Of a DNA stretch of 41,192 nucleotides, positions 31,376 through 40,439 are shown one piece after another (position 1 is the stretch's first letter; every line of letters begins with the position of its first letter). Position numbers and translations under genes: made by a program. This DNA comes from Alphaproteobacteria bacterium (GTDB lineage Bacteria; Pseudomonadota; Alphaproteobacteria; Sphingomonadales; Kordiimonadaceae): the NCBI GenBank assembly GCA_021774695.1, contig JAJFIU010000164.1, positions 1-41,192 on the forward strand, written 5' to 3'. The notes beneath the pieces were generated by a model. The model was not told the origin of the DNA. It worked only from the letters and a program-made list of their open reading frames with translations, and did no database searches.

Positions 31376-32491
31376 CTATGGTTTAATATTTGAGGCATTG
31401 CCTGCCATAAGCCAGCGCCCACCTATTTTTTTTGCCATCATTACCCAGCCCCAGGTTTCATCGAAACTGTCGCCGCTTGGCGTGAGCTTGCCGGTGGCAT
31501 TAACCTGTACAGATGCCCAACCGATATCGCCAGCAGCTGATACTTCAATTCGTGGGTGTTGAAGGTCAGTATAGGATGCGTACTTACGCCGAGCGAAGGT
31601 GCCAGTGAATGTCTCGACCATAGATTGAGGGTTAATATCAAACACGCCGCGACCGCTTACCACAGTGGCAGCGGGCGCTGTTAACTGTGCCATCATCGCA
31701 GCATCGCCGAGACAATGAGCAACAAGCATCTGGCGGTGCAAACGCAGAACACCTATTTCATCAAGGCCCAGCGATGGGGCATTTTCATAAAACCAATTCA
31801 GCGGCTTGTCCGCAAAATCAACCGTTCTATACTGGTAATCGAATGTACGGGTGCCGTCGTTTATCAACAGGGCAAAAGGAATGTGCCTGCCGCCGACGAC
31901 ACGCCAATCACTGGCTATAATATCTATTTTCAGGTCCGCCACATCGAAGCGCATGCCGGCGGGCCGGTCCGGGGATTTGCCGTCAATCAGATAAGCCGCG
32001 CCGCCTGTACTGCGCGTACCCTTTAGCGCGGATACTTTTTCGCCTGCAAATTCGATATTTTGGGCAGGCTCGATATCGGTCATGATGTCGCGGAAATGAA
32101 TTAATAGGGCATGGAACTGGTGACCAAGGGCAAAGTCGCGCTGAAAACTCCCAGCTAGTTTGGCCTCCTCGTCCGCCTGGACCCAGGTAAATGGTCCCTC
32201 AACCACATGAAGCGAGCCGCCGTCGGCGCGGATAAACTTGGTAGCAACGCGGTCCTTAGACCTGTAAAAACTTTCAACGCTGTATTTTTTGCCATCTGAC
32301 GCTGTGACATCTGCAAATGCATAGAGTGCCGTTGTCGAACAGGCGTCGTCCGCAGTGGCTGGTAACTGAAGGCCCACGACGGCAGCCAAACAAACTCCAA
32401 AACAACTCGATAGCGAACGCTTCAACTGAGAAACGATCGTTTTGGGTGAAGTTCCAACGCGCTTTTTGATGTCTTTTGATTCAACCCACAT
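31376..32491 (-). CDS. Secreted protein with C-terminal NTF2/SnoaL-like domain
   Basis: 371 residues. The start codon lies ahead of a basic stretch and a hydrophobic segment (CFGVCLAAVVGLQLPATA), a plausible signal peptide with an unusually long n-region; a later start is possible. Residues about 50-230 form a beta-rich domain (YAFADVTASDGKKYSVESFY, DVADLKIDIIASDWRVVGGR) similar in feel to outer-membrane lipoprotein-carrier folds, but I cannot name it. Residues about 245-371 are NTF2-like (LRLHRQMLVAHCLGDAAMMA, ETWGWVMMAKKIGGRWLMAG). Function unknown. It converges on rpmB. Confidence 0.65.
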   Translation of the reverse strand: MWVESKDIKKRVGTSPKTIVSQLKRSLSSCFGVCLAAVVGLQLPATADDACSTTALYAFADVTASDGKKYSVESFYRSKDRVATKFIRADGGSLHVVEGPFTWVQADEEAKLAGSFQRDFALGHQFHALLIHFRDIMTDIEPAQNIEFAGEKVSALKGTRSTGGAAYLIDGKSPDRPAGMRFDVADLKIDIIASDWRVVGGRHIPFALLINDGTRTFDYQYRTVDFADKPLNWFYENAPSLGLDEIGVLRLHRQMLVAHCLGDAAMMAQLTAPAATVVSGRGVFDINPQSMVETFTGTFARRKYASYTDLQHPRIEVSAAGDIGWASVQVNATGKLTPSGDSFDETWGWVMMAKKIGGRWLMAGNASNIKP

Positions 32492-32644
32492 AATATTTCC
32501 CCGCTGCTATCCAAGAGCCACAATCAAGCACGCCCTATCCTATGCCGCAAGTAAACCAAAGTTCGCGGCAAAACAGAGCAGTCTTTCGGTGAAAATAATT
32601 ATTACTGAACGAATGTTCGGTTATTAATTAAAAAATTGTTGCTT

Positions 32645-33667
32645 TCAACGATAATCATAATCAAACATCATCAAAAGCGTACGCTGAAAAGAGTTAAAAT
32701 TATCGTCAGAAATCATCACCAGCCTAACTGTATCATCGTCAAGCGCCACAACGTCCAACCCCTCCATATTATCCACTGGGAACTCCGGGGTTAGATGCAA
32801 AATTTCGTCACCAATCAGGGTTACCCCCGCAACAATTTCGGCAACCTTGATCCGGTGAACCTTGATGGCCACACCGTCGATGGCGGAAAATTGACGTAAC
32901 AGTACCAACACATCACCGTTCGGCAGCGTTGCGGCATCGGTTGGTGAAAAGTTAACCGGTGGCTTGAACCAGATATTGTCAACTTTATCCGCCGATACCA
33001 GCCACGCTTTTTGTCGCCCACCGCCGTCTCGGCCACGCTCGGCAAAGGCCAACAACTGCCCGCTTTCCAAGCGGGTTATCGCTTCCATTCCGCTGTTCAT
33101 TGACACGCCGCCAAAATTAATTGCCGCGAGCGGAGGAGCCACACCCGCCGTACCCGCCTCTTTCACAAATTCCAGCCGGTGGTTATGCTCGAAGGAAACC
33201 AAAAAGCCGCCTTCGAACCTGATCAAGCTTTCCGCATCCAAATCCTTTTTATCGGCAACCATACCGGGAGAGTATCCTTGCATGATGCCTGCCGCTGGCG
33301 GCGAAAAGCCTCTAGCATCAAACGATGCCTGCCACCAATCGCCCTTGTCAGAAATAGCCACCAGTGAGTTATTTTCGCTGTCCACAACCAAGCCGGAGAA
33401 CCCGCCAAAATCTTTATGCCTTGAGGTAAGAGCCCACCCGCCTTCAAAACGAACCTTTGGGTCACCGGATTTTGCCGCCAAAGGTTGATCGCGCGGCAGC
33501 TCGCTAGCCACTACAATAATCTCAACCGGCAGGCCGTCAGCCTCTGCGGCGGCGTCCACAAGATGGTATGAATAACCAGTGATTATGATCGCGCCGACTG
33601 CAACAGCAGCCATCAACACAAGGCCTACAATCTTTTTCTTCATCATATTTGGTCTACCTATGGCCAT
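32645..33667 (-). CDS. Membrane-anchored or exported phytase-like (esterase-like activity of phytase) beta-propeller protein
   Basis: 340 residues. MKKKIVGLVLMAAVAVGAII then ITGYSYHL is a signal or anchor segment. The rest matches the 'esterase-like activity of phytase' family by its propeller blades (FGGFSGLVVDSENNSLVAIS, FEGGFLVSFEHNHRLEFV, NSGMEAITRLESGQLLAFAE, DNMEGLDVVALDDDTVRLVM). The name reflects an ancient assay, so real phytase activity should not be assumed. The first ATG abuts the cobT stop (TAG then ATG, 33668/33667), indicating translational coupling; an internal ATG pair (from 33646) is the alternative start. Why it should travel with cobST is unknown. Confidence 0.8.
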   Translation of the reverse strand: MAIGRPNMMKKKIVGLVLMAAVAVGAIIITGYSYHLVDAAAEADGLPVEIIVVASELPRDQPLAAKSGDPKVRFEGGWALTSRHKDFGGFSGLVVDSENNSLVAISDKGDWWQASFDARGFSPPAAGIMQGYSPGMVADKKDLDAESLIRFEGGFLVSFEHNHRLEFVKEAGTAGVAPPLAAINFGGVSMNSGMEAITRLESGQLLAFAERGRDGGGRQKAWLVSADKVDNIWFKPPVNFSPTDAATLPNGDVLVLLRQFSAIDGVAIKVHRIKVAEIVAGVTLIGDEILHLTPEFPVDNMEGLDVVALDDDTVRLVMISDDNFNSFQRTLLMMFDYDYR

Positions 33668-35524
33668 CTAAAGCTTTCGCGGCTTGGGCAATGTCTCTTC
33701 AAACAAAGACGCTAACTGTTCGGTCATCGCACCGCCCAATTGCTCGGCATCAAGAATGGTTACAGCACGCTGATAATAACGGGTCACATCGTGCCCAATA
33801 CCAATGGCAATCAGTTCCACCGATGATTTATCCTCGATCCAGCGGATAACCTGCCGCAGATGATTTTCCAGATACGTGCCGCTGTTAACCGACAAGGTGC
33901 TGTCATCAACCGGTGCGCCGTCTGAAATCACCATCAAAATACGCCGCTCGTCTGCCCGCGCCATCAAACGATTATGCGCCCACATCAGGGCTTCACCGTC
34001 GATGTTTTCCTTCAACAAACCTTCGCGCATCATTAAGCCCAAATTGCGGCGCGACCGCCGCCACGGGCTGTCGCCGGTTTTATAGATAATATGCCGTAAA
34101 TCATTAAGGCGCCCTGGTTTGGCGGGCCGACCTGCTTCAAGCCATTTCTCGCGGGACTTGCCGCCCTTCCATGCCTTTGTGGTAAATCCGAGAATTTCAA
34201 CCTTAACGCCGCAGCGTTCCAGCGTCCGCGCCAGAATATCAGCCGATATGGCGGCAATGGAAATTGGCCGACCGCGCATAGAGCCTGAATTATCCAGAAG
34301 CAGGGTCACGACAGTATCTTTAAACTGTGTTTCAGATTCCTGCTTGTAAGACGCAGGATGCATCGGGTTGGTAACCACGCGCGACAAGCGACCAGCATCC
34401 AAAATACCTTCTTCCAGATCAAATTGCCAATGGCGCAGTTGCTGCGCTAGAAGCCTTCGCTGGAGGCGGTTAGCCAGTTTCGAGACCACCCCAGACAAGT
34501 GTGCCATCTGCTGGTCCAGATACTTGCGCAACCGGTCCAACTCTTCCACGTCACACAAGTCTTCAGCCTTAATAATCTCGTCAAATTCTTCGCTGTATAC
34601 CCGGTAAAATCCAGCCTCCGGCAAGTTATCAAGCGGGCGGTTTGGTCGCCAGGGGATAGTGCCCTCATGAGTGCCGTCACTGGTATCGCCGTCAGCGTCT
34701 TCGCTATCATCCAGCGCGGCCTCCGATGACTGGTCATCTTCGCCGCTTTCGCCTTCACCCTCTTCCGTGCCTTCGGCACCGTCAGCATCCCCTTCTTCGT
34801 CGTCAGATGGGTCGCCGTCGGGCGTTGAGGGCGCGTCGGCATCCGGGCTGTCATTCGGCTCATTGTCGTCTTGCTGATCCGACGCGTTACCGTCCCCGCT
34901 GCCCACCAATTCGGCAATGATACTGCGGGTCAAAACTGACAGGCTACGCTGGTCCTCAACCTTGTCTTCGAGCTCGTCGAGCAGGTGACCCACTGACTGC
35001 TCCAGCCATTTGCGTTGCCCTTCAACCGCAAGCGTTGCGCACTCCGGTGGTTTTTCGCCGGTAAGTCGCTCGCGCGCCAATAGTCCCAATACGTCGGCCA
35101 ACTTTGCAGTTTCGTCGTCGCTTGGGCGGGCGATGCCGCTTTCCTGCGCACGCCGCGACACATAACTTGAGATATTTGCTTTTACGCCGCTCATCTGGCG
35201 CGAGCCCACTGATTCGTAGCGCGCGGTTTCCACCGCATCAAAAATCGCGCGGCCTACCTGCCCCGACGGAGCCAGTTTTTGGTGCATTTTTGGGTCGTGA
35301 TACCGTTTCTTGAGCGCAAGCGCATCAGCAACCCCTCGTGCCTCGGACACATCGCGGGCGGTTGCCTTATGCGGCAAATGCAGCAAGCGCGCTTCGTTGT
35401 CCACCAGGGTCGGGTGATCGGCGGTAAAGGAAATTTCCAGCTCTGGCTCGCCCGCAACCGCACGGGTCGCAGCGGCCAGCGCTTGCTCAAAAATTTCTTT
35501 GGGTTTTTGTCCGCCGTCGGCCAA
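33668..35524 (-). CDS. cobT: Cobaltochelatase subunit CobT
   Basis: 618 residues from a TTG at 35524 (AAAGGG upstream); no in-frame ATG exists nearby. The N-terminal helical domain ([20 protein letters not shown]) is followed by an acidic low-complexity linker of about 80 residues rich in Asp, Glu and Ser, as is usual in CobT. The C-terminal von Willebrand A domain has a MIDAS motif DNSGS at 411-415. With CobS it forms the AAA+/VWA chaperone that drives CobN to insert cobalt into hydrogenobyrinate a,c-diamide in aerobic B12 synthesis. cobN and other cob genes are not in the window. The stop codon abuts the start of the phytase-like gene. Confidence 0.95.
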   Translation of the reverse strand: MADGGQKPKEIFEQALAAATRAVAGEPELEISFTADHPTLVDNEARLLHLPHKATARDVSEARGVADALALKKRYHDPKMHQKLAPSGQVGRAIFDAVETARYESVGSRQMSGVKANISSYVSRRAQESGIARPSDDETAKLADVLGLLARERLTGEKPPECATLAVEGQRKWLEQSVGHLLDELEDKVEDQRSLSVLTRSIIAELVGSGDGNASDQQDDNEPNDSPDADAPSTPDGDPSDDEEGDADGAEGTEEGEGESGEDDQSSEAALDDSEDADGDTSDGTHEGTIPWRPNRPLDNLPEAGFYRVYSEEFDEIIKAEDLCDVEELDRLRKYLDQQMAHLSGVVSKLANRLQRRLLAQQLRHWQFDLEEGILDAGRLSRVVTNPMHPASYKQESETQFKDTVVTLLLDNSGSMRGRPISIAAISADILARTLERCGVKVEILGFTTKAWKGGKSREKWLEAGRPAKPGRLNDLRHIIYKTGDSPWRRSRRNLGLMMREGLLKENIDGEALMWAHNRLMARADERRILMVISDGAPVDDSTLSVNSGTYLENHLRQVIRWIEDKSSVELIAIGIGHDVTRYYQRAVTILDAEQLGGAMTEQLASLFEETLPKPRKL

Positions 35525-35538
35525 TTTCTGCCCTTTGC

Positions 35539-36537
35539 CTAAGCGCCCATTACAAGATTAGCTGCCGAATTATCAAGCTCTGTGCCAAAGCAACGCTGAT
35601 AATATTCGGCAACAATGGTGCGTTCGGCTTCGTCGCATTTGTTCAGGAAGCTGGTTTTAAAGCCAAAACTAACATCACCGAATATACGAGCGTTCTGCGC
35701 CCAGGTTAAGACGGTGCGCGGTGACATTACCGTCGAAATGTCACCCGCCATAAAGCCAGTGCGGGTCAAGTCCGCAACCCGGACCATTGCCGATATTGTT
35801 TTTTGGCCTTCTTCGGTCTGATAGCCGGTCTCTTTGGCCAGCACTATTTCTGTTTCCACGTCATGGGGCAGGTAATTCAGCGTCGCGACCACATTCCAGC
35901 GGTCCATCTGGCCCTGGTTAATCTGTTGAGTGCCGTGGTAAAGCCCGGTTGTGTCGCCGAGGCCTACCGTATTGGCGGTGGCAAAAATACGAAACGCAGG
36001 GTGCGGGCGGATAACCCGGTTTTGATCCAACAGCGTTAGCTTGCCCTCGACTTCCAGCACTCGCTGGATCACAAACATTACATCAGGCCTGCCAGCATCA
36101 TACTCGTCGAACACAATTGCGGTAGGAGACTGCAACGCCCACGGCAACAACCCTTCTTGAAACTGAGTTACCTGTTTGCCGTCCTTAAGCACAATTGCAT
36201 CCTTGCCAACCAGATCAATACGGCTGATATGGCTGTCCAGATTGACCCGAATCGTTGGCCAGTTAAGCCGCGCAGCAACCTGTTCAATGTGGGTGGATTT
36301 TCCCGTGCCGTGATAGCCCTGAATCATCACTCGCCTGTTGTGGGCAAAGCCCGCCAAAATCGCCAGCGTGGTGTCATGGTCAAACACATAGGCGCTATCT
36401 ATATCGGGCACATGTTCGGTGCGCTCCGCAAAGGCGGGCACTTGCATATCACTATCGATGCCAAAGGCTTCGCGAACGGAAACCGTGTTTTCAGGCATTT
36501 CAATGTTTGGTAATTTTCCGGCCGCGGCTGCGGTCAT
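35539..36537 (-). CDS. cobS: Cobaltochelatase AAA+ subunit CobS
   Basis: 332 residues. Walker A is GYHGTGKST (74-82), Walker B is TAIVFDEYD, and [20 protein letters not shown] is sensor 1 with the family's MoxR-like insertion. The N-terminus ([20 protein letters not shown]) is typical of CobS. The ATG at 36537 follows GAATTGTCATG with a weak ribosome site. The cobT start is 14 bases downstream, forming an operon cobS-cobT-phytase-like. It is divergent from the BolA gene; cobS near bolA/dnaJ is a common alphaproteobacterial arrangement. Confidence 0.95.
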   Translation of the reverse strand: MTAAAAGKLPNIEMPENTVSVREAFGIDSDMQVPAFAERTEHVPDIDSAYVFDHDTTLAILAGFAHNRRVMIQGYHGTGKSTHIEQVAARLNWPTIRVNLDSHISRIDLVGKDAIVLKDGKQVTQFQEGLLPWALQSPTAIVFDEYDAGRPDVMFVIQRVLEVEGKLTLLDQNRVIRPHPAFRIFATANTVGLGDTTGLYHGTQQINQGQMDRWNVVATLNYLPHDVETEIVLAKETGYQTEEGQKTISAMVRVADLTRTGFMAGDISTVMSPRTVLTWAQNARIFGDVSFGFKTSFLNKCDEAERTIVAEYYQRCFGTELDNSAANLVMGA

Positions 36538-36699
36538 GACAATTCCTCTTGTCTATATGTCTCTGTATGTCTTCTATTAGGGCCTTGCTTTTACCTGCAA
36601 GGACACCATTCTATTAGTGCCGTCAAGTGAACGATACACGGCAATTGGCCGCATATATCGTCTTTTATGCGCCGACACTCAAGAGAAAGTAAGGCAAAA

Positions 36700-36975
36700 A
36701 TGGGCAAAGTCAGCCAACTGATCGAAAAAAAATTAAACGATGCGCTCACGCCAACAAGTTTAGAGGTGATCGACGATAGTGCTTCTCACGCTGGTCACGC
36801 CGGCAATCCGGGCGGAGATAGGGAAAGCCATTTTCATGTAAACATCATCAGCGCCGCTTTCGAAGGCAAAAACCGCGTTGCTCGCCAGCGACTAGTGAAT
36901 GCGGCTCTGCGGGAAGAACTTAAGGAACAAATTCACGCCCTCAGCATGAAGTGCGCTGCACCGGGCGAACTGTAA
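36700..36975 (+). CDS. BolA-family protein
   Basis: 91 residues from MGKVSQLIEKK at 36700 (TAAGGC upstream); an ATG 11 codons earlier is less likely. The BolA fold is marked by LEVIDDSASHAGHAGNPGGD, SHFHVNIISAAFEGKNRVAR and RQRLVNAALREELKEQIHAL. The conserved C-terminal histidine (IHALSMKC) and the first-loop histidines are the [2Fe-2S] ligands shared with monothiol glutaredoxins. Role: iron-sulfur trafficking or stress and morphology control. No glutaredoxin gene is adjacent. Confidence 0.93.
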   Translation: MGKVSQLIEKKLNDALTPTSLEVIDDSASHAGHAGNPGGDRESHFHVNIISAAFEGKNRVARQRLVNAALREELKEQIHALSMKCAAPGEL

Positions 36976-37071
36976 TCATAGTAAAGAGACCCTAGGAAAC
37001 CGTCGCGAATAGCTTAGCAATGCTTGCAATTGACAATGTTTCTATGAAATCAGGCGCACAAGGTGGCACTA

Positions 37072-37206
37072 TCAACGGATTGGGCGCGTAAGCTGCCTCA
37101 TCGCCGGCTGGCTCGCTAAAAACCGCTTGCTGTGTACAAAGCCTAGTGTTGCTATCAGTGGCAATATAAGAGTCGCAATCATTTCTATTGTAAAATACTC
37201 GGTCAC
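37072..37206 (-). CDS. Possible 44-residue single-span membrane peptide
   Basis: A GTG at 37206 with GAAGGA seven bases upstream opens a frame of 44 codons ending in TGA at 37074-37072. The product begins MTEYFTIEMIATLILPLIAT and continues LGFVHSKRF, then a basic tail ending RQLTRPIR. A hydrophobic stretch of about 16 residues (9-24) followed by positive charges is what a small inner-membrane protein looks like. It lies behind the acnB terminator, so it would need its own promoter. No family recognised; a chance frame is possible. Confidence 0.35.
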   Translation of the reverse strand: MTEYFTIEMIATLILPLIATLGFVHSKRFLASQPAMRQLTRPIR

Positions 37207-37343
37207 AATCCGTCCTTCATCTTCGCTGTATCGTTTTTGTTGGGCGGCTTGGTACCACCGATTCTTTTTCGTTAAGCCTAATTTGACGGTGATTTAAGGC
37301 AAAAACGTGATTAAATTGGGGTAAGATTGTTGCAACTATACAG

Positions 37344-37376
37344 AAAAAGCAGCGCGCACGGGGCACGCTGCTTTTT
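37344..37376 (-). terminator. Rho-independent terminator after acnB (structure also valid on the plus strand)
   Basis: AAAAAGCAGCG (37344-37354) pairs with CGCTGCTTTTT (37366-37376) around an 11-base loop. It has A/U runs on both sides, so it can stop transcription either way. It starts 62 bases past the acnB stop. Confidence 0.85.
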
Positions 37377-37437
37377 CATATATCTTCCAAGGCAATCAAT
37401 AAATTGCCAAAGCCTAATCTTAATCCAAAGCTTGATA

Positions 37438-40218
37438 TTAATGATGGCTCACAGGTGGTTTGCCAAGTGGCGGAGCAAATTTGGTAAGATTAATGCCGTC
37501 GACGGCAGACTTATATTCATCAACACTTGGGGTGCGACCTAGAATAGTGGAGAGAACCACAACCGGCGTTGAGGCCAGAAGAGATTCGCCCACCTTCTCA
37601 TCAGAGTCTTCAACAACCCTTCCTTTAAACAGGCGAGTTGAAGTCGCCATAACTGTATCGCCTTTTGCCGCCTTTTCCTGGTTACCCATACAAAGGTTAC
37701 AGCCTGGTCGCTCTAAATACAGGATGTTCTCATATTCGGTACGAGCCGCATTTTTGGGCGCGTCGTCATCAAACTCAAAACCGGCATACTTCTGTAGAAC
37801 CGCCCAGTCGCCTTCCTTCTTCAACTCGTCAACGATGTTGTAGGTTGGCGGCGCAATAACCAGCGGGGCGTTAAATTCGATCTTGCCGCCATCTGTTTCC
37901 AGGTTCTTGAGCATTTGGGCAACAATCTTGAGATCGCCTTTGTGAACCATGCACGAACCAACGAAGCCCAAATCAACTTTTTTCTTACCGCCGTAGTATG
38001 AAACAGGCCTGATCGTGTCGTGGGTATAACGCTTGGATACATCCGCATTGTTCACGTCTGGGTCTGCGATCATCGGCTCAACAATCTGATCCAAGTCCAC
38101 CGCGAACTCAGCGGAGTATCTTGCGTTATCGTCCGGTGTTAGCGCAGGCCTTTCGCCAGACCTTATCTCTTCAATTCGCTTGTTTGCGATATCAATCAGG
38201 CCCTGGAGAGTGTTGGTTGCATTCTCCATTCCTTTATCAATCATGATCTGAATTCTGCTCTTGGCGATCTCAAGTGATCCGATCAGTGTCTCATCTTCAG
38301 AAATACAGATCGACGCTTTTGCCTTCATTTCTGCTGTCCAGTCAGTGAAGGTAAAAGCTTGATCAGCCAGCAACGTTCCAATGTGCACTTCAATCACGCG
38401 GCCCTGAAAAACATTGTCTCCAAACTTCTTCAGCATCTGGGCCTGCGTGGCGTGAACCACATCGCGGAAGTCCATATGGTCTTTCAGGCTTCCCTTGAAC
38501 GTCACTTTGACCGATTCTGGGATCGGCATCGTTGCTTCACCTGTCGCTAACGCAAGCGCAACTGTTCCCGAATCAGCGCCAAAAGCCACACCCTTGGACA
38601 TACGTGTATGGCTATCGCCGCCAATAATCACAGACCAGTCATCGACGGTAATGTCATTGAGCACCTTGTGAATAACATCTGTCATCGCGTGGTAGACGCC
38701 CTTCGGGTCACGCGCGGTGACAAGACCAAACTTATTCATAAAATTCATAAGCTTGGGAATATTTTGCTGCGCCTTCACATCCCAAACTGAGGCGGTATGG
38801 CAGCCTGACTGATATGCGCCGTCAACTGTAGGTGAAATAACTGTTGCTGCCATTGCTTCCAGTTCCTGAGAGGTCATCAGGCCAGTTGTGTCTTGCGATC
38901 CAACAATATTCACCCTCACACGAACATCTGACCCTGCATGCAACGCAGTGTCAGATGTCACACCAACGGCATTTCTGTTGAAGATTTTTTCCACGGCAGT
39001 AAGGCCTTGCCCGTCATGAGAAATTTCTTTGGGCGCAGCAAAAACAGCTGGTATATCAATGCCCAGAGTTGAAGCCGCAAAGCTTTGAAGTTTCTTGCCG
39101 AAAACAATCGCGTAAGAACCGCCAGCCCTAATGAATTCAACCTTTTGCGGGGTCAACGCTGAAGAAATATCAACAAGCTCCGCGCCTGTATGGCTGTATA
39201 GCTTTTGCGTTTTTGTATTGATTGTAAGAACGGTTCCATTATCGATGGAGTAAGACTGCTCAAGCACCGGATCGCCGTTTTCATTCATGATTGGCTGACC
39301 GTCAGAATCCAACTTCTTAGCCCAGTTTTTTAGATCAAGACCAATGCCGCCGGTTACATCAACTGTTGTTAGGAAGATCGGGGAAATACCGTTTGTACCG
39401 CCAACAATAGGGGCAATATTGACAAACGGCACATAGGGACTGCCTGGTTTTCCGGTCCAGAGGGCAACATTATTTACACCGGACATCCTCGACGACCCCA
39501 CACCCATGGTGCCTTTTTCAGCGACGAGCATTACGCGCGCATCAGGGTGTTGTTGTTGTAGAGCTTGAATATCAGCCTGTGCCTCTTCAGAAATCAAACA
39601 CTTGCCGTGCAGTTCTCGGTCAGACCTAGAGTGCGCCTGATTTCCAGGAGACAGCAAATCGGTTGAAACATCACCTTCTGCAGCAATATAGGTAACGACT
39701 TTGATCTCTTCGTCGATATCAGGGAGTTTTGTGAAGAACTCAGCAGAAGCGTAGCTTTCCAAAATGTCTTTGGCAAAATCGTTGCCGGCTACGTGGGCTG
39801 CCGCAAGACGGTCAGTATCCGCCTCATACAAGAAAACCTGCGTCTTAAGAACTTCCGCGGCTTGCTGTGCAATCGTTTTATTATCACCAAGAGCGAGATC
39901 AAGTAGCACCTCAACCGATGGGCCGCCCTTCATATGAGAAAGCAGGTCAAAGGCAAAGTCCGTAGAGATTTCCTCAACACGAGCATCACCAAGAATAATA
40001 TCTTTTAGAAACTTGGCTTTTTCACCGGCGGCACTCGTTGTGCCCGGCAAGGTGTTGTAAATAAAAAATTTCAGAGATTTTTTTCTATGCTCATTATCGA
40101 GATCTTTAATCTGGGAGACAAGTTCACCCACAAGTGCGCCATCATCGATGGGCTTTGGGTTTAACCCTTGATTCTTTCGGGTTTCAATCTCATTCAAATA
40201 TTCTGTGTACAAACTCAT
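37438..40218 (-). CDS. acnB: Aconitate hydratase B (aconitase / 2-methylisocitrate dehydratase), long form
   Basis: 926 residues from MSLYTEYLNEIETRK at 40218; the ATG two codons earlier overlaps the ribosome site AGGA. It interconverts citrate and isocitrate in the TCA cycle and may also act on 2-methylisocitrate. The HEAT-like N-domain, the swivel domain (AEKGTMGVGSSRMSGVNNVA) and the catalytic region (IIGGDSHTRMSKGVAFGADS) are clear. The [4Fe-4S] cysteines are in FVGSCMVHKGDL and RPGCNLCMGNQEKA. It is longer than the 865-residue E. coli enzyme and its wording matches what I remember of Bacteroidota AcnB. Four sampled lines average about 45% G+C against 50-58% in cobT and acnA. It is divergent from acnA, 220 bases away. 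Confidence 0.95.
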   Translation of the reverse strand: MSLYTEYLNEIETRKNQGLNPKPIDDGALVGELVSQIKDLDNEHRKKSLKFFIYNTLPGTTSAAGEKAKFLKDIILGDARVEEISTDFAFDLLSHMKGGPSVEVLLDLALGDNKTIAQQAAEVLKTQVFLYEADTDRLAAAHVAGNDFAKDILESYASAEFFTKLPDIDEEIKVVTYIAAEGDVSTDLLSPGNQAHSRSDRELHGKCLISEEAQADIQALQQQHPDARVMLVAEKGTMGVGSSRMSGVNNVALWTGKPGSPYVPFVNIAPIVGGTNGISPIFLTTVDVTGGIGLDLKNWAKKLDSDGQPIMNENGDPVLEQSYSIDNGTVLTINTKTQKLYSHTGAELVDISSALTPQKVEFIRAGGSYAIVFGKKLQSFAASTLGIDIPAVFAAPKEISHDGQGLTAVEKIFNRNAVGVTSDTALHAGSDVRVRVNIVGSQDTTGLMTSQELEAMAATVISPTVDGAYQSGCHTASVWDVKAQQNIPKLMNFMNKFGLVTARDPKGVYHAMTDVIHKVLNDITVDDWSVIIGGDSHTRMSKGVAFGADSGTVALALATGEATMPIPESVKVTFKGSLKDHMDFRDVVHATQAQMLKKFGDNVFQGRVIEVHIGTLLADQAFTFTDWTAEMKAKASICISEDETLIGSLEIAKSRIQIMIDKGMENATNTLQGLIDIANKRIEEIRSGERPALTPDDNARYSAEFAVDLDQIVEPMIADPDVNNADVSKRYTHDTIRPVSYYGGKKKVDLGFVGSCMVHKGDLKIVAQMLKNLETDGGKIEFNAPLVIAPPTYNIVDELKKEGDWAVLQKYAGFEFDDDAPKNAARTEYENILYLERPGCNLCMGNQEKAAKGDTVMATSTRLFKGRVVEDSDEKVGESLLASTPVVVLSTILGRTPSVDEYKSAVDGINLTKFAPPLGKPPVSHH

Positions 40219-40290
40219 GACCATCCTGACTAAATAGAGTTAGATAAAGCTTGGAACCCAGGCCGCAGAGGAGTCTGCCAAGCATTGATA

Positions 40291-40407
40291 ACGTGGGCGG
40301 GCGCATATTATTTCAACAAACTCTTGCTTGCAAGATAGTTTGGCTTGGATAACATTAACTAGTAGCCGATTTTCGTGCTCTCACGTGGGCCAACACATGA
40401 GCGCATA
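40291..40407. promoter_or_regulatory. Direct repeats in the acnB-acnA divergent promoter region
   Basis: ACGTGGGC occurs at 40291-40298 and 40383-40390, each followed by GCGCATA (40301-40307 and 40401-40407) after gaps of 2 and 10 bases. The repeats lie between the two aconitase start codons. They could be binding sites of a shared regulator or leftovers of an insertion event. Confidence 0.25.
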
Positions 40408-40439
40408 CTTGAACCCTGAAAAATGGATGCCCCGATCTT

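Larger units (their letters stand above)
36976..37437. other. 462-base intergenic region between BolA and acnB
   Basis: It contains a possible 44-residue membrane peptide gene on the minus strand (37072-37206) and a strong hairpin terminator (37344-37376). Another minus-strand frame in the same DNA is open for about 70 codons but has no start codon. Nothing else is recognisable. Confidence 0.5.

Noticed and set aside
34671..34877. Serine-rich plus-strand frame
   Set aside because: Antisense of the acidic CobT linker; low complexity explains the open frame.
37010..37250. Minus-strand frame of about 70 codons overlapping the small membrane peptide candidate
   Set aside because: It has no usable start codon near its beginning; the overlapping GTG frame with a ribosome site is the better candidate.
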